A stretch of 48,141 nt of DNA from Pseudomonadota bacterium (GTDB lineage Bacteria; Pseudomonadota; Gammaproteobacteria; Burkholderiales; Rhodocyclaceae): contig JAGTRW010000038.1 of assembly GCA_018262095.1 (NCBI GenBank), forward strand, positions 1 to 48,141. Reading direction: 5' to 3'. The notes below the pieces were generated by a model, which saw only the letters and a program-made list of their open reading frames with translations, was not told the DNA's origin and made no database searches. Positions 26,561 to 35,190 of this stretch are shown here, piece by piece (positions within the stretch are counted from its first letter, which is position 1; every line of letters begins with the position of its first letter). The translations under genes and the position numbers were made by a program.

Positions 26561-26685
26561 CAATTGAACCACGAAGAGCACAGAGATCACGGAGAAAACC
26601 GGCATGCCATGAGTGATGGCAACTCACTCGACAGCAGATCCGAGAAAGACCTCTCGCTCGTTGCCGCTCTCCGTGGCCTGCGTGC
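26561..26685. repeat. Extragenic palindromic repeat element between flrB and flrC
   Basis: About 125 bp of non-coding DNA begin right after the flrB stop. One end reads GAACCACGAAGAGCACAGAG then ATCACGGAG; the other end, on the opposite strand, reads GCACGCAGGCCACGGAG, so the ends are imperfect inverted repeats. A central hairpin GAGTGA/TCACTC (26611-26629) lies inside. Runs of the type ACCACGAAG-N-CACAGAG-N-CACGGAG are, as I recall, dispersed in many environmental proteobacterial genomes. It may be a MITE-like or REP-like unit. No ORF is present. Confidence 0.6.
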
Positions 26686-27870
26686 TTATTCCTTTTTATC
26701 CCCCGCCACGCCGCAGGGCAAGTGCAGGATGAATTCCGACCCCTGGCCGGGAACCGAACTGACCTCGATGCTGCCACCGTGGGCGCGCGCAACACCGAGC
26801 GCGATCGCCAAGCCGAGCCCGGTGCCCTGGCCCCGGGTCGTGAAAAATGGCTCGAAGATCCTGGCCTGCGCGTCCGGCGCGATGCCGCCGCCGGTATCGC
26901 GCACGCCAACCCGCAACTCGCGCCCAACGATGGCCGCATCCAGGCAGACCTCTGCGCCAGCGCGCCCTTCGCAGGCCTGCAGCGCGTTTTCCAGCAGATT
27001 GAGCAGCGCACCGCCAAGCGCCTTGCGACTTCCGATGATTATAGAACCACCGACCTCGCAGGCGACGCGAAAATTGACTCCTTTTTCGCGGCACAGCGGC
27101 GCGATCGTCTGTCCCACTTCAGTGATCAGCGACGCCGCCGGGATCACGTCGCGACCGATGCTCTCGCCACGCGCAAAAAGCAGGACGTCCTGAATCAGCC
27201 GTTCAAGACGCTTCAATTGTTCGGTCGCCTTGCCGGCAAAGCGCGTTCGCGCGGCGTCGGAAAGCTCGGGCTGAGCCAGGTTGGCGCTATAGAGCAAGGC
27301 GGTGGCCAGCGGCGTGCGTAGCTGGTGCGCCAGCGACGCTGCCATCTCGCCCATCGCCGCCAGACGCTGGTGGCGCTCGACGTCGGCCTTGAGTTGATGG
27401 GCGACGGTGATGTCGTGAATCAACAGCAATCGCCCGCCCGCCGAATCGAGCGGACTCTCGGCGATCGCCACCCGGCGCGCGTCGAGTTGCCACTCGTCCG
27501 GCGCATCGCTGGCAACGAGCCGGCTGCGCACCAGCGCCTGCCAATCGCTGCCGATGATCGCCTGGCCCAGCATCTGGCGCGCGACGGGGTTGGCTTCGCT
27601 GATCTGCGCGGCGCTATCGAGCACCACGACACCGGCCGGCAGCGCGTTAAGCAACAGCGAAAGACGTTCGGACAACGCTTCCTTTTCCTGGTACTGCCGA
27701 CGCAGTTCGCCATTGGCCACGGCCAGTTCGGCGGTCAACGATTCGACACGAGCCTGCAAGCCTTCGTACGCCTGAGTGAGCTCGAGCGACACCTGGTTGA
27801 AAACGTCGAAAGCGCGCTGCAATTCCTGCGCTTTCATTTCCGGAGCCGGTATTTGTGCCGCTTGCGTCAT
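26686..27870 (-). CDS. flrB: Flagellar sensor histidine kinase FlrB/FleS
   Basis: Cytoplasmic sensor kinase, 394 residues from the ATG at 27870 (a TTG seven codons upstream is the alternative). An N-terminal coiled coil (about 10-70) leads into a PAS domain (about 70-160). The HisKA box MGEMAASLAHQLRTPLA has the phospho-acceptor H182. The HATPase core has N (NLLENALQ), G1 (DTGGGI) and G2 (GTGLGLAI). No membrane segment is present, as in FlrB/FleS that sense assembly state. It pairs with flrC downstream, separated by a repeat element. Confidence 0.92.
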   Translation of the reverse strand: MTQAAQIPAPEMKAQELQRAFDVFNQVSLELTQAYEGLQARVESLTAELAVANGELRRQYQEKEALSERLSLLLNALPAGVVVLDSAAQISEANPVARQMLGQAIIGSDWQALVRSRLVASDAPDEWQLDARRVAIAESPLDSAGGRLLLIHDITVAHQLKADVERHQRLAAMGEMAASLAHQLRTPLATALLYSANLAQPELSDAARTRFAGKATEQLKRLERLIQDVLLFARGESIGRDVIPAASLITEVGQTIAPLCREKGVNFRVACEVGGSIIIGSRKALGGALLNLLENALQACEGRAGAEVCLDAAIVGRELRVGVRDTGGGIAPDAQARIFEPFFTTRGQGTGLGLAIALGVARAHGGSIEVSSVPGQGSEFILHLPCGVAGDKKE

Positions 27871-27874
27871 TCGA

Positions 27875-27890
27875 TGGGAAACCCAGTGCA
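27875..27890 (+). promoter_or_regulatory. Possible sigma-54 promoter of fliF
   Basis: TGGGAAACCCAGTGCA keeps the essential GG and GC with 10 bp between them and matches 8 of the 12 fixed consensus bases. The start would be near 27901, about 86 nt before the fliF ATG. It is weaker than those of fliE and fliK; position supports it. Confidence 0.42.
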
Positions 27891-27944
27891 ATTAACAGCT
27901 ACAATAGTAAAATATTTTCGAGCACTTTTCGCTTTTTGCTTGAT

Positions 27945-27970
27945 TAATCGCAGAGTTAACACGCAGAGCT
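27945..27970. repeat. Short fragment of a dispersed CGCAGAG repeat
   Basis: CGCAGAG occurs twice (27949-27955 and 27962-27968) in the run AATCGCAGAGTTAACACGCA, which continues with GAGCTAAG. It recalls the same class of dispersed extragenic repeats as the flrB-flrC element, here as a fragment in the fliF leader. Confidence 0.42.
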
Positions 27971-27986
27971 AAGACCTATCGCAAGT

Positions 27987-29711
27987 ATGGCGGCAACCGG
28001 AATCGACACCACAGCACCAGTAGGCCCAGACAATCTGACTGATCGCCTGCGCAATGCACTGGCTCGCTTGAACAACCAGCAAAAAATTATATTGATGGTG
28101 GCGATTGCCGCCGTCATCGCCATCCTCGTCGCCAGCAACAGTTGGCTCAAGCAGTCCGACTACCGGATTCTTTTTTCAAACATCTCTGAGCGCGACGGCG
28201 GCGCCATCATCGCGGCACTCGAACAGCTCAATATCCCCTACCGCTTCAGCGAAAGCGGCGGCGCCATTCTGATCCCCAGCGCCAAGGTCAATGAAACCCG
28301 ACTGCGCCTTGCCACGCAAGGCTTGCCCAAGGGCGGCGGGGTCGGTTTCGAGCTGATGGAGAACCAAAAGTTCGGCATCAGCCAGTTCGCCGAGCAGGTC
28401 AATTATCAACGCGGGCTGGAAGGCGAGCTGTCGCGCACCATCCAGTCGATCAGGGCGGTTCAGGCGGCACGCGTGCATCTGGCGATCCCCAAGCCAACCG
28501 TTTTCGTCCGCGAAGAATTGAAACCCTCGGCGTCGGTCCTGATCAACCTTTACCCTGGACGCTTACTCGACCCGTCGCAGATCGCCGGCATCCAGAATCT
28601 GGTCGCCGCCAGCGTGCCGAACCTGGCCGTCTCGGGCGTCACGCTGATCGACCAGAGCGGCGCCATGCTCTCGCAACTCAAGAGCAAACTGATGGAGGCC
28701 GGCCTCGACCCGACGCAGATCAAGTACGTTCAGGAAATCGAAGCGAGCGTCATCAAACGGATCAACGACATCCTGCTGCCGATCGTTGGCCAGGACAACG
28801 TCCGCGTCCAGATTGCCGCCGATGTCGATTTCTCGCAAAACGAGCAGACCGCGGAAACGCACCGCCCGAATGTCACCCCGCCCGACATCAGCATCCGCAG
28901 CCAGCAGACGACCGAATCGGCGAGCGCGACGCCGTCGGCGCAGGGAATTCCGGGGGCGCTGACCAATCAACCGCCGGTTCCTGCCACCGCCCCGCTGACG
29001 CAACCGGCAGTGCCCGGCGCCGGTCCGGCGGCGGCCCCCGGCCAGCCGCCGCTGCCCGGCCAACTTAACGCCGCAGGCGTGCAGGCGCCGATCGCCAGCG
29101 TCGCGCAGCCGATCAGTACGCGCAAGGACTCGACGGTCAATTACGAGGTCGACAAGACGATCCGTCACACCAAGCAATCGATCGGCACGATCAAGCGCCT
29201 GTCGGCAGCGGTCGTGGTCAACCACCGCAAGGACGCCAAAGGGCTGGCCAAACCGCTTTCGGACACCGAACTCAAGCAGATCAACGAGCTCGTCAAGGAA
29301 GCGATGGGCTTCAGCAAGGAACGCGGTGATACCGTCTCGGTCGCCAACGCGCCATTCACTGCGATCGACAAGACCGGACTGGAAGTCCCGCTCTGGAAGG
29401 ATCCCGAGAATATCGCGCTGATCAAGGAACTCTTGAAATATGCAGGTATCGCAGCGATCATCGCCTTCCTGTTGTTCAAGGTCATTATCCCGCTCACCAA
29501 GGCCATGCTTCCCCCGCCACCCGTCGTAGAAAGCCCTGCGCTGGGCGGCGGCGTCGACATCGTCGCCGGCGACGAGGGGGAGCAGCAGGACCTACCGCCG
29601 TCGGCGGCCGAAGAGTTGGCACGCAAGCTCGACGAGGCACGCGACCTCGCCCAGAAGGATCCGAAGGTCGTCTCCAACATCATCAAGGACTGGATGGGCG
29701 CAAATGGCTGA
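27987..29711 (+). CDS. fliF: Flagellar MS-ring protein FliF
   Basis: Forms the MS ring in the inner membrane, the base of the flagellum. The 574-residue protein has a first membrane segment at about 34-50, the YscJ/FliF ring-building domains (about 55-300), a proline/alanine-rich loop (about 310-365) and a second membrane segment near 484-503. The C-terminal cytoplasmic tail ends in the FliG-binding motif (ARDLAQKDPKVVSNIIKDWM-like residues). It begins the rightward fliFGHIJKLMNOPQR run and overlaps fliG by 8 bp. Confidence 0.97.
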   Translation: MAATGIDTTAPVGPDNLTDRLRNALARLNNQQKIILMVAIAAVIAILVASNSWLKQSDYRILFSNISERDGGAIIAALEQLNIPYRFSESGGAILIPSAKVNETRLRLATQGLPKGGGVGFELMENQKFGISQFAEQVNYQRGLEGELSRTIQSIRAVQAARVHLAIPKPTVFVREELKPSASVLINLYPGRLLDPSQIAGIQNLVAASVPNLAVSGVTLIDQSGAMLSQLKSKLMEAGLDPTQIKYVQEIEASVIKRINDILLPIVGQDNVRVQIAADVDFSQNEQTAETHRPNVTPPDISIRSQQTTESASATPSAQGIPGALTNQPPVPATAPLTQPAVPGAGPAAAPGQPPLPGQLNAAGVQAPIASVAQPISTRKDSTVNYEVDKTIRHTKQSIGTIKRLSAAVVVNHRKDAKGLAKPLSDTELKQINELVKEAMGFSKERGDTVSVANAPFTAIDKTGLEVPLWKDPENIALIKELLKYAGIAAIIAFLLFKVIIPLTKAMLPPPPVVESPALGGGVDIVAGDEGEQQDLPPSAAEELARKLDEARDLAQKDPKVVSNIIKDWMGANG

Positions 29712-30699
29712 AGACGGCGTAGAAAAGAGCGCCATTTTGCTCATTGCGCTCGGTGAAGACTTTGCCTCCGAAGTGCTCAAGCACCTCGGCCCGAAAGAGG
29801 TACAGAAGCTCGGCCATGCCATGGCCGCGCTCAAAACGGTACCGCGTACCCGGGTCGAAGCGGTGCTCGCCGAATTTCACCAAACGGCGCGCGACTCAGC
29901 CGCCGTCCACGTCGATACCGACGCCTACGTGCGCGCGGTGCTGACCAAGGCGCTCGGCGACGACAAGGCGGCCAACCTGATTTCGCGCATCCTGCAGGGC
30001 GGCGACACCAACGGCATCGAAGGCCTCAAGTGGATGGACGCGCCGACGGTCGCCGACCTGATCCGCAACGAGCATCCGCAGATCATCGCCACCATTCTCG
30101 TCCATCTCGCCAACGACCACGCCAGCGACATCCTCAACCACTTTACCGAACGGCTGCGCAACGACGTCATCCTGCGCATCGCGACGCTCGAGGGGATCCA
30201 GCCCGAGGCCTTGCGCGAACTCAACGACGTCATGCTGCGCCTGCTCTCGGGCTCGGCCAACCTCAAGAAGTCGGCGATGGGCGGCGTGCGCGCGGTCGCC
30301 GAGATCCTCAACTTCATGGGCACCGCCAATGAAACGACGGTCGTCGATTCGATCCGCGAATACGACCCGGACCTGGCGCAGAAGATTCTCGACGAAATGT
30401 TCGTCTTCGAGAACCTGCTCGACCTCGACGATCGCGGCATCCAGCTGCTGCTGCGCGAGATCCAGTCCGACTCGCTGATCCTGGCGATGAAGGGCGCTTC
30501 CGAGCCCCTGCGCGAAAAAATCTTCAAGAATATGTCGCAGCGCGCGGCTGAAATGTTGCGCGAGGACCTCGAGTCGCGCGGCCCGGTACGCCTCTCGGAA
30601 GTCGAAGGCGAGCAGAAGGAAATCCTCAAGATCGTCCGCCGTCTGGCCGACGAGGGCCAGATCGTGCTTGGCGGCGCGGGTGGCGAGGAAATGGTCTGA
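29704..30699 (+). CDS. fliG: Flagellar motor switch protein FliG
   Basis: C-ring protein that contacts the stator and produces torque. The 331 residues contain the three FliG domains: the N-terminal part binding FliF, the middle part with the EHPQIIATILVHL motif (EHPQ about 125-128), and the C-terminal torque helix region with the charged residues DDRGIQLLLREIQSDSL. Length and order are normal. The start overlaps the end of fliF. Confidence 0.97.
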   Translation: MAEDGVEKSAILLIALGEDFASEVLKHLGPKEVQKLGHAMAALKTVPRTRVEAVLAEFHQTARDSAAVHVDTDAYVRAVLTKALGDDKAANLISRILQGGDTNGIEGLKWMDAPTVADLIRNEHPQIIATILVHLANDHASDILNHFTERLRNDVILRIATLEGIQPEALRELNDVMLRLLSGSANLKKSAMGGVRAVAEILNFMGTANETTVVDSIREYDPDLAQKILDEMFVFENLLDLDDRGIQLLLREIQSDSLILAMKGASEPLREKIFKNMSQRAAEMLREDLESRGPVRLSEVEGEQKEILKIVRRLADEGQIVLGGAGGEEMV

Positions 30700-30712
30700 G
30701 CGCGTTGCAGTC

Positions 30713-31411
30713 ATGAGCGGCTTTGCTCCCGACAAGCTCACCGCCTACCAGCGCTGGGAAGTGGCAGCCTTCGATGAGGCCGAACAGGCCGCCGAACGTG
30801 CCGCCGAAGCTGCGGCTGCGGCCGCGCAGGCGCTCGCCGAGAGTCAGGTTGCCGCGATCGAACCGGCCGAGCCGGAGCCGCCGGTGGTGCTGCCGACGGC
30901 GGCCGACATCGAACGCATGCACGTTGAAGCCCACGAGCAGGGTTACGCTGCGGGCTATGCGGAAGGGATCGCCAGCGCACGGGCCAGCGCGGCGCAAATC
31001 GATGCGCTGATGACCAGCCTGCAGCAATCGCTCGATGAACTCGATCAACACGTTGCCGAACAATTGCTGGCGACCGCCGTTGAAATCGCCAGCCAGATGC
31101 TGCGCCAAAGCCTGCGCGTCAAACCCGAGCTGCTGCTGCCGGTGGTCAGGGAAGCGATCGCCACGCTGTACCCGCACACCGGCCACCCGGCGCTCTTCGC
31201 ACATCCTGACGACGCCGCGCTGATCCGCACTCAGCTTGGCGAACAACTCGCGCACAACAACTGGCGAATCATCGACGACGCCACGCTGAGCGCCGGGGGC
31301 TGCCGCGTTGAAGTCGGCACCAGCGAAATCGACGCCACCCTGGAAACCCGCTGGCGACGCGTGATCGACGCCATCGGCATCAGCCCGGAGTGGCTGAGCG
31401 AGATGCCGTGA
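30713..31411 (+). CDS. fliH: Flagellar assembly protein FliH
   Basis: Negative regulator and partner of the export ATPase FliI. The ATG at 30713, 13 bp after fliG, gives 232 residues. Residues 15-50 are an alanine/glutamate-rich helix ([10 protein letters not shown] type). The segment [16 protein letters not shown] (about 75-90) contains the GxxxG-type repeats of FliH. The C-terminal domain (about 100-230) resembles the peripheral-stalk fold. The open frame upstream overlaps fliG and is not used. Confidence 0.9.
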   Translation: MSGFAPDKLTAYQRWEVAAFDEAEQAAERAAEAAAAAAQALAESQVAAIEPAEPEPPVVLPTAADIERMHVEAHEQGYAAGYAEGIASARASAAQIDALMTSLQQSLDELDQHVAEQLLATAVEIASQMLRQSLRVKPELLLPVVREAIATLYPHTGHPALFAHPDDAALIRTQLGEQLAHNNWRIIDDATLSAGGCRVEVGTSEIDATLETRWRRVIDAIGISPEWLSEMP

Positions 31412-31424
31412 GCCGTTGGCAGCG

Positions 31425-32843
31425 ATGAACGACGCCGTGGACAACCCTCGCCTGGCCGGCTGGTGCAGCTTTCTCGATCACTGCCGCGAAGCTGCGAGCC
31501 AGGCTTCGCCGTTGCTGCCGAGCGGCCACCTGACGCGCATCAACGGACTGGTGATGGAAGCCTCGGGGCTTAAGTTGCCACTCGGCAGCTCGTGCCGGAT
31601 TCTCCCCCCCGGCGGTTCGCCGATCGAAGCCGAGGTCGTCGGATTCAATGGCGAACGGCTGTTCCTGATGCCGACCGAGGACGTCTACGGTCCGTCGCCC
31701 GGTGCCAAGGTCGTCGCCTTGGACACCCCGACCGCGCTGCCTAAACTCGGCCAGCCGCCGGCCGCCCGGCGGCGCGCCATCGATCGCGCCAAGCTGCTGC
31801 CGGTTGGCCAGACACTGCTTGGGCGGATTGTCGACGCCGCCGGCCGCCCCCTCGACCGCCATGGGCCGATCGCTGCCGACAGTCTGCGTCCGCTGCAAAG
31901 CCGTCCGATCAACCCGATGTCGCGCGCACCGATCGAGCAATCGCTGGACGTTGGCATACGCGCCATCAATGCGCTGCTGACCGTCGGTCGCGGCCAGCGC
32001 ATGGGACTTTTTGCCGGGTCGGGGGTCGGCAAGAGCGTGCTGCTCGGCATGATGGCGCGCTATACCTCGGCCGAGGTCATTGTCGTCGGGCTGATCGGCG
32101 AACGCGGCCGCGAAGTCAAGGAGTTCATCGAGCAGATTCTCGGCGACGAAGGACTGCGCCGCTCGGTGGTCGTCGCCGCGCCCGCCGACGTCAGCCCGCT
32201 GATGCGGCTACAGGGCGCCGCCTACGCCACGTCGATCGCCGAGTATTTTCGCGACCAGGGCCGCCACGTGTTGCTGATCATGGATTCGCTGACCCGCTAT
32301 GCCATGGCGCAGCGCGAAATCGCGCTCGCCATCGGCGAGCCGCCGGTCACCCGCGGCTACCCGCCATCGGTTTTCGCGCGTCTGCCACAGCTCGTCGAAC
32401 GCACCGGCAACGGCGCCGACGGCGGCGGCTCAATCACCGCCTTCTATACGGTACTCGCCGAAGGCGACGACCAGCAGGATCCGATCGCCGATTCGGCGCG
32501 CGCCATCCTCGATGGTCACATTGTTCTTTCGCGCACGCTTGCCGACGCCGGGCACTATCCGGCCATCGACATTGAACAATCGATTTCGCGCGCCATGGTC
32601 AATCTGATCGAGCCGGAACACCTCGAGCAAATCCGCAAGTTCAAACAACTCTATTCGCGCTTTCAACGCTCGCGCGACCTGATCAGCGTCGGCGCCTACG
32701 CCGCCGGTTCAGACCCGCAGCTCGACCAAGCGATCAAGATCTACCCAGCGTTTGAAAAATTCTTGCAGCAGAACTTGAATGAACAAGCCGATTTCTCCTC
32801 CAGTGTCGATCAGCTCTACGCGCTGTTCGGCACCCCGCGTTGA
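31425..32843 (+). CDS. fliI: Flagellum-specific export ATPase FliI
   Basis: Hexameric ATPase of the flagellar type III export apparatus, related to F1-beta. The ATG at 31425 gives 472 residues. Walker A is [11 protein letters not shown] (about 197-207) and Walker B lies in [18 protein letters not shown]. The sequence also has the conserved [11 protein letters not shown] and [15 protein letters not shown] segments. Order and length are normal for FliI. Confidence 0.96.
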   Translation: MNDAVDNPRLAGWCSFLDHCREAASQASPLLPSGHLTRINGLVMEASGLKLPLGSSCRILPPGGSPIEAEVVGFNGERLFLMPTEDVYGPSPGAKVVALDTPTALPKLGQPPAARRRAIDRAKLLPVGQTLLGRIVDAAGRPLDRHGPIAADSLRPLQSRPINPMSRAPIEQSLDVGIRAINALLTVGRGQRMGLFAGSGVGKSVLLGMMARYTSAEVIVVGLIGERGREVKEFIEQILGDEGLRRSVVVAAPADVSPLMRLQGAAYATSIAEYFRDQGRHVLLIMDSLTRYAMAQREIALAIGEPPVTRGYPPSVFARLPQLVERTGNGADGGGSITAFYTVLAEGDDQQDPIADSARAILDGHIVLSRTLADAGHYPAIDIEQSISRAMVNLIEPEHLEQIRKFKQLYSRFQRSRDLISVGAYAAGSDPQLDQAIKIYPAFEKFLQQNLNEQADFSSSVDQLYALFGTPR

Positions 32844-32859
32844 GTTGTAGAGGTCGACG

Positions 32860-33306
32860 ATGAGCAAGCCCTTTGCCCTGCAAACCATACACGAGCTGAT
32901 GCAAACTCGTGCTGACGACGCCACGCAGTTGCTGGCGCGATTGATAGCCAGCGAGCGCAGCGCCAAAGACAAGCTCGAGATGTTGCGAAAATACCGTGAC
33001 GACTACGCCGCAAAGTTCCGCCAGGCAGCGCAAAACGGCCTATCGCCGGGCGAATGGCGCAACTATCAGGAGTTCCTCAACCGTCTTGACGAGGCCATCG
33101 ATGCGCAGAGCCAGGCGGTCGCCCAGCAGGTCCAGCGAACAGCTTCCGGCCAGGCCCATTGGCAGCAGCAACGAATGAAACTCAAGGCCTTCGATACGCT
33201 TTCGGAACGCCACTACGCCAGCGAGAATGCGCAGGAACTCAAACGCGAACAGAAAAACCAGGACGAGTTCGCCGCACGCAGCAAGGACGACAAGGGATCC
33301 AGCTGA
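32860..33306 (+). CDS. fliJ: Flagellar export chaperone FliJ
   Basis: Coiled-coil protein that fits in the FliI hexamer like the gamma stalk of F1. The 148 residues are almost wholly helical and rich in Q, A, R and E, with the typical middle segment YRDDYAAKFRQAAQNGLSP and WRNYQEFLNRLDEAI. It lies 16 bp after fliI. Sequence conservation in this family is low, but position and composition make the call secure. Confidence 0.9.
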   Translation: MSKPFALQTIHELMQTRADDATQLLARLIASERSAKDKLEMLRKYRDDYAAKFRQAAQNGLSPGEWRNYQEFLNRLDEAIDAQSQAVAQQVQRTASGQAHWQQQRMKLKAFDTLSERHYASENAQELKREQKNQDEFAARSKDDKGSS

Positions 33307-33352
33307 TTGACGAGCAGGCGGGTCGGACCGGCCAAACCTTCTGTTTCGCAGG

Positions 33353-33368
33353 TGGCACAAATATTGCT
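33353..33368 (+). promoter_or_regulatory. Sigma-54 promoter of fliK
   Basis: TGGCACAAATATTGCT matches TGGCACGNNNNTTGCW at every fixed base except one (A for G at position 7). The start would be near 33379, 25 nt before the fliK ATG. It splits the fli run, letting fliK and following genes be transcribed separately under FlrC/RpoN. Confidence 0.88.
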
Positions 33369-33403
33369 GACATCCTGGCCACAGTCGCCTTCCAGGAAAG
33401 CCC

Positions 33404-34552
33404 ATGTCAATCACCGTTGTTTCGACACCGCCCACGCCAACGCAGCCTAGCGCGGCTGACGGCGGCAGCGACGCCACCGCCGCTAGTCAGGACTTCGCCA
33501 ATCTGCTGCACGGGCAACTGACCGCCAAGGCTGCGCAGCCCATCGTGGCCACCGAAGTAGCGGGCGACTTGCCGATCACCGACGCCGTTCCGGCCGATGC
33601 AGTTGCGGCCGACGCTACTCTGGCCGATGCCGCTTCGCTGCTGGCGGCACTCGGGCTCGCCACAACGCCGACCGACGCCAAACCCGCCGATGCAAAACCC
33701 GCCGACACGGCGCCGGCCGATACGACGCCAAGCGACGCCGCACCGGCCGATGCCGCCGCTTCCGTACTGGCCGCGCTCGGCCTGGCCTCGACGCCGGCGA
33801 TCGCCCCAGCACCTGCGCAGACCGAATCCGAGCAGCCGGCCGCTGAGTCCTTGACCAGTATCTCAGGCACTGCGAGCAAGAGTCTTAAGGCCGACGGCCA
33901 AACCGAATCGCTTAAAACCGAGCCAGCGCCGCTGACCTCAACCGCGCTTGACGACGACAAGGCGGCAAAATTTGCCGCGACGCTGGCCACCGCCGAACAA
34001 ACTGTTGGCGCCAAGACCGATTCGCCGGACCTTACGGCGAACAACATTTCGGCGCAACCCAACGTGCCGGGCAATGCCGCCACTCACCCGACCGCGCACA
34101 ATTCGTCGCTCCCCGTCCACACGCCAGTGCGTGATCAAAACTGGGCGGCTGATTTTGGCCAGAAAATCGTCTGGCTCGCCAGCAATGATAAGCAAAGCGC
34201 GCAATTGACCCTCAACCCGCCGCAAATGGGGCCGATAGAGGTATCGTTGAACGTCGACAAGGGTAACGCCAGCGTCTCCTTCGCTTCGGCCAACGCCGAG
34301 GTTCGCGACGCCCTCGAAACGGCGCTGCCCAAACTGCGCGAAATGTTTGCCAGCGCCGGCATCGAGCTGGGGCAAACCAACGTCGGCGCCCAATCGTTCA
34401 GCCAGCAACAGGCCGGGAACGGCGAGCGAAACCAGAGTTCATCGCGATGGATGAGCGATAACGCTATACTTGCCACAGAGTCGACTGGGGCGCTACAGAC
34501 TGCGGCCTTTGCTACGCGGCAGGGCAATGGAATGGTCGATATTTTCGCCTGA
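33404..34552 (+). CDS. fliK: Flagellar hook-length control protein FliK
   Basis: Secreted molecular ruler that ends hook growth and switches the export gate to filament proteins. The 382 residues have a disordered N-terminal part very rich in A, D, P and T and a C-terminal Flg_hook domain (about 245-350) with WAADFGQKIVWLA and AQLTLNPPQMGPIEVSL. A duplicated module is seen: ASLLAALGLATTP (about 77-89) and ASVLAALGLASTP (about 119-131), each followed by PADA-type units. Length variation in this part would change hook length. A near-consensus sigma-54 promoter stands upstream. Confidence 0.92.
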   Translation: MSITVVSTPPTPTQPSAADGGSDATAASQDFANLLHGQLTAKAAQPIVATEVAGDLPITDAVPADAVAADATLADAASLLAALGLATTPTDAKPADAKPADTAPADTTPSDAAPADAAASVLAALGLASTPAIAPAPAQTESEQPAAESLTSISGTASKSLKADGQTESLKTEPAPLTSTALDDDKAAKFAATLATAEQTVGAKTDSPDLTANNISAQPNVPGNAATHPTAHNSSLPVHTPVRDQNWAADFGQKIVWLASNDKQSAQLTLNPPQMGPIEVSLNVDKGNASVSFASANAEVRDALETALPKLREMFASAGIELGQTNVGAQSFSQQQAGNGERNQSSSRWMSDNAILATESTGALQTAAFATRQGNGMVDIFA

Positions 34553-34641
34553 GGGTCTAGGTCTAGTGCAGCAACGCCACGGCGGCCTGGCCGACAGTCA
34601 ACGCCGAACGATTAGAGACAATTGAAAGAGGGGTTTCGCCG

Positions 34642-35184
34642 ATGGCCAAGGATGCCAAGCCTGAAGCAGAGGGCGCCGTTGCTGCACCGAAGAAAAGCAA
34701 GAAGCTGCTGATCATCATCGTCGCGGCCTTGGTGCTGGTTCTTGCGCTGGGCGGCGGCGGTTTCATGGTGTGGAAGAAGATGCATCCGGCTGACGAAGAA
34801 GAAGACGTCGAAGTCGCTGCGGCCAAGCCCAAAACAGAGAAGAAGAAGGGTGCCAAGGAGACGGGACCGATCTATGTCGCCCTCGACCAGTTCACCGTCA
34901 ATCTCGTCCCGGACAACGGCGATCAGTTTTTGCAAATCATGATTTCGGTCGAAGTCGAGGACTTGCTCGTCGGTGACCGACTCAAGAACTACACGCCCAA
35001 GCTGCGCAACAACGTGATGCTCCTGCTGTCGGGAAAAAAAGCCGCCGAACTGATCACCAAGGCCGGCAAGGAAGCCCTGGCCAACGAGATCCGTGACCTG
35101 ATCAATGAGATTCTTGACCCGGGCGCCAAGCCGGGCTACGGGCCGGTCAAGGAAGTACTATTTACGTCCTTCATCATTCAATAA
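34642..35184 (+). CDS. fliL: Flagellar basal body-associated protein FliL
   Basis: Single-pass membrane protein that forms a ring around the stator. The 180 residues have a lysine-rich cytoplasmic start, a membrane segment (about 22-44, LLIIIVAALVLVLALGGGGF), a charged linker and the periplasmic FliL domain (about 72-180). That domain has YVALDQFTVNLVPDNGDQFLQ and the ending VLFTSFIIQ. GAAAGAGGGG precedes the ATG. The 89 bp before it hold no convincing promoter. Confidence 0.94.
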   Translation: MAKDAKPEAEGAVAAPKKSKKLLIIIVAALVLVLALGGGGFMVWKKMHPADEEEDVEVAAAKPKTEKKKGAKETGPIYVALDQFTVNLVPDNGDQFLQIMISVEVEDLLVGDRLKNYTPKLRNNVMLLLSGKKAAELITKAGKEALANEIRDLINEILDPGAKPGYGPVKEVLFTSFIIQ

Positions 35185-35190
35185 GCGGCA

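Noticed and set aside
33590-33800. CRISPR-like repetition in fliK
   Set aside because: The repeats are short, degenerate and in frame with an Ala/Pro/Asp-rich protein segment; there are no spacers of even length and no cas genes.
34553-34641. Sigma-54 promoter before fliL
   Set aside because: TGGCCGACAGTCAACG has GG but not GC at the -12 place, so the essential spacing fails.
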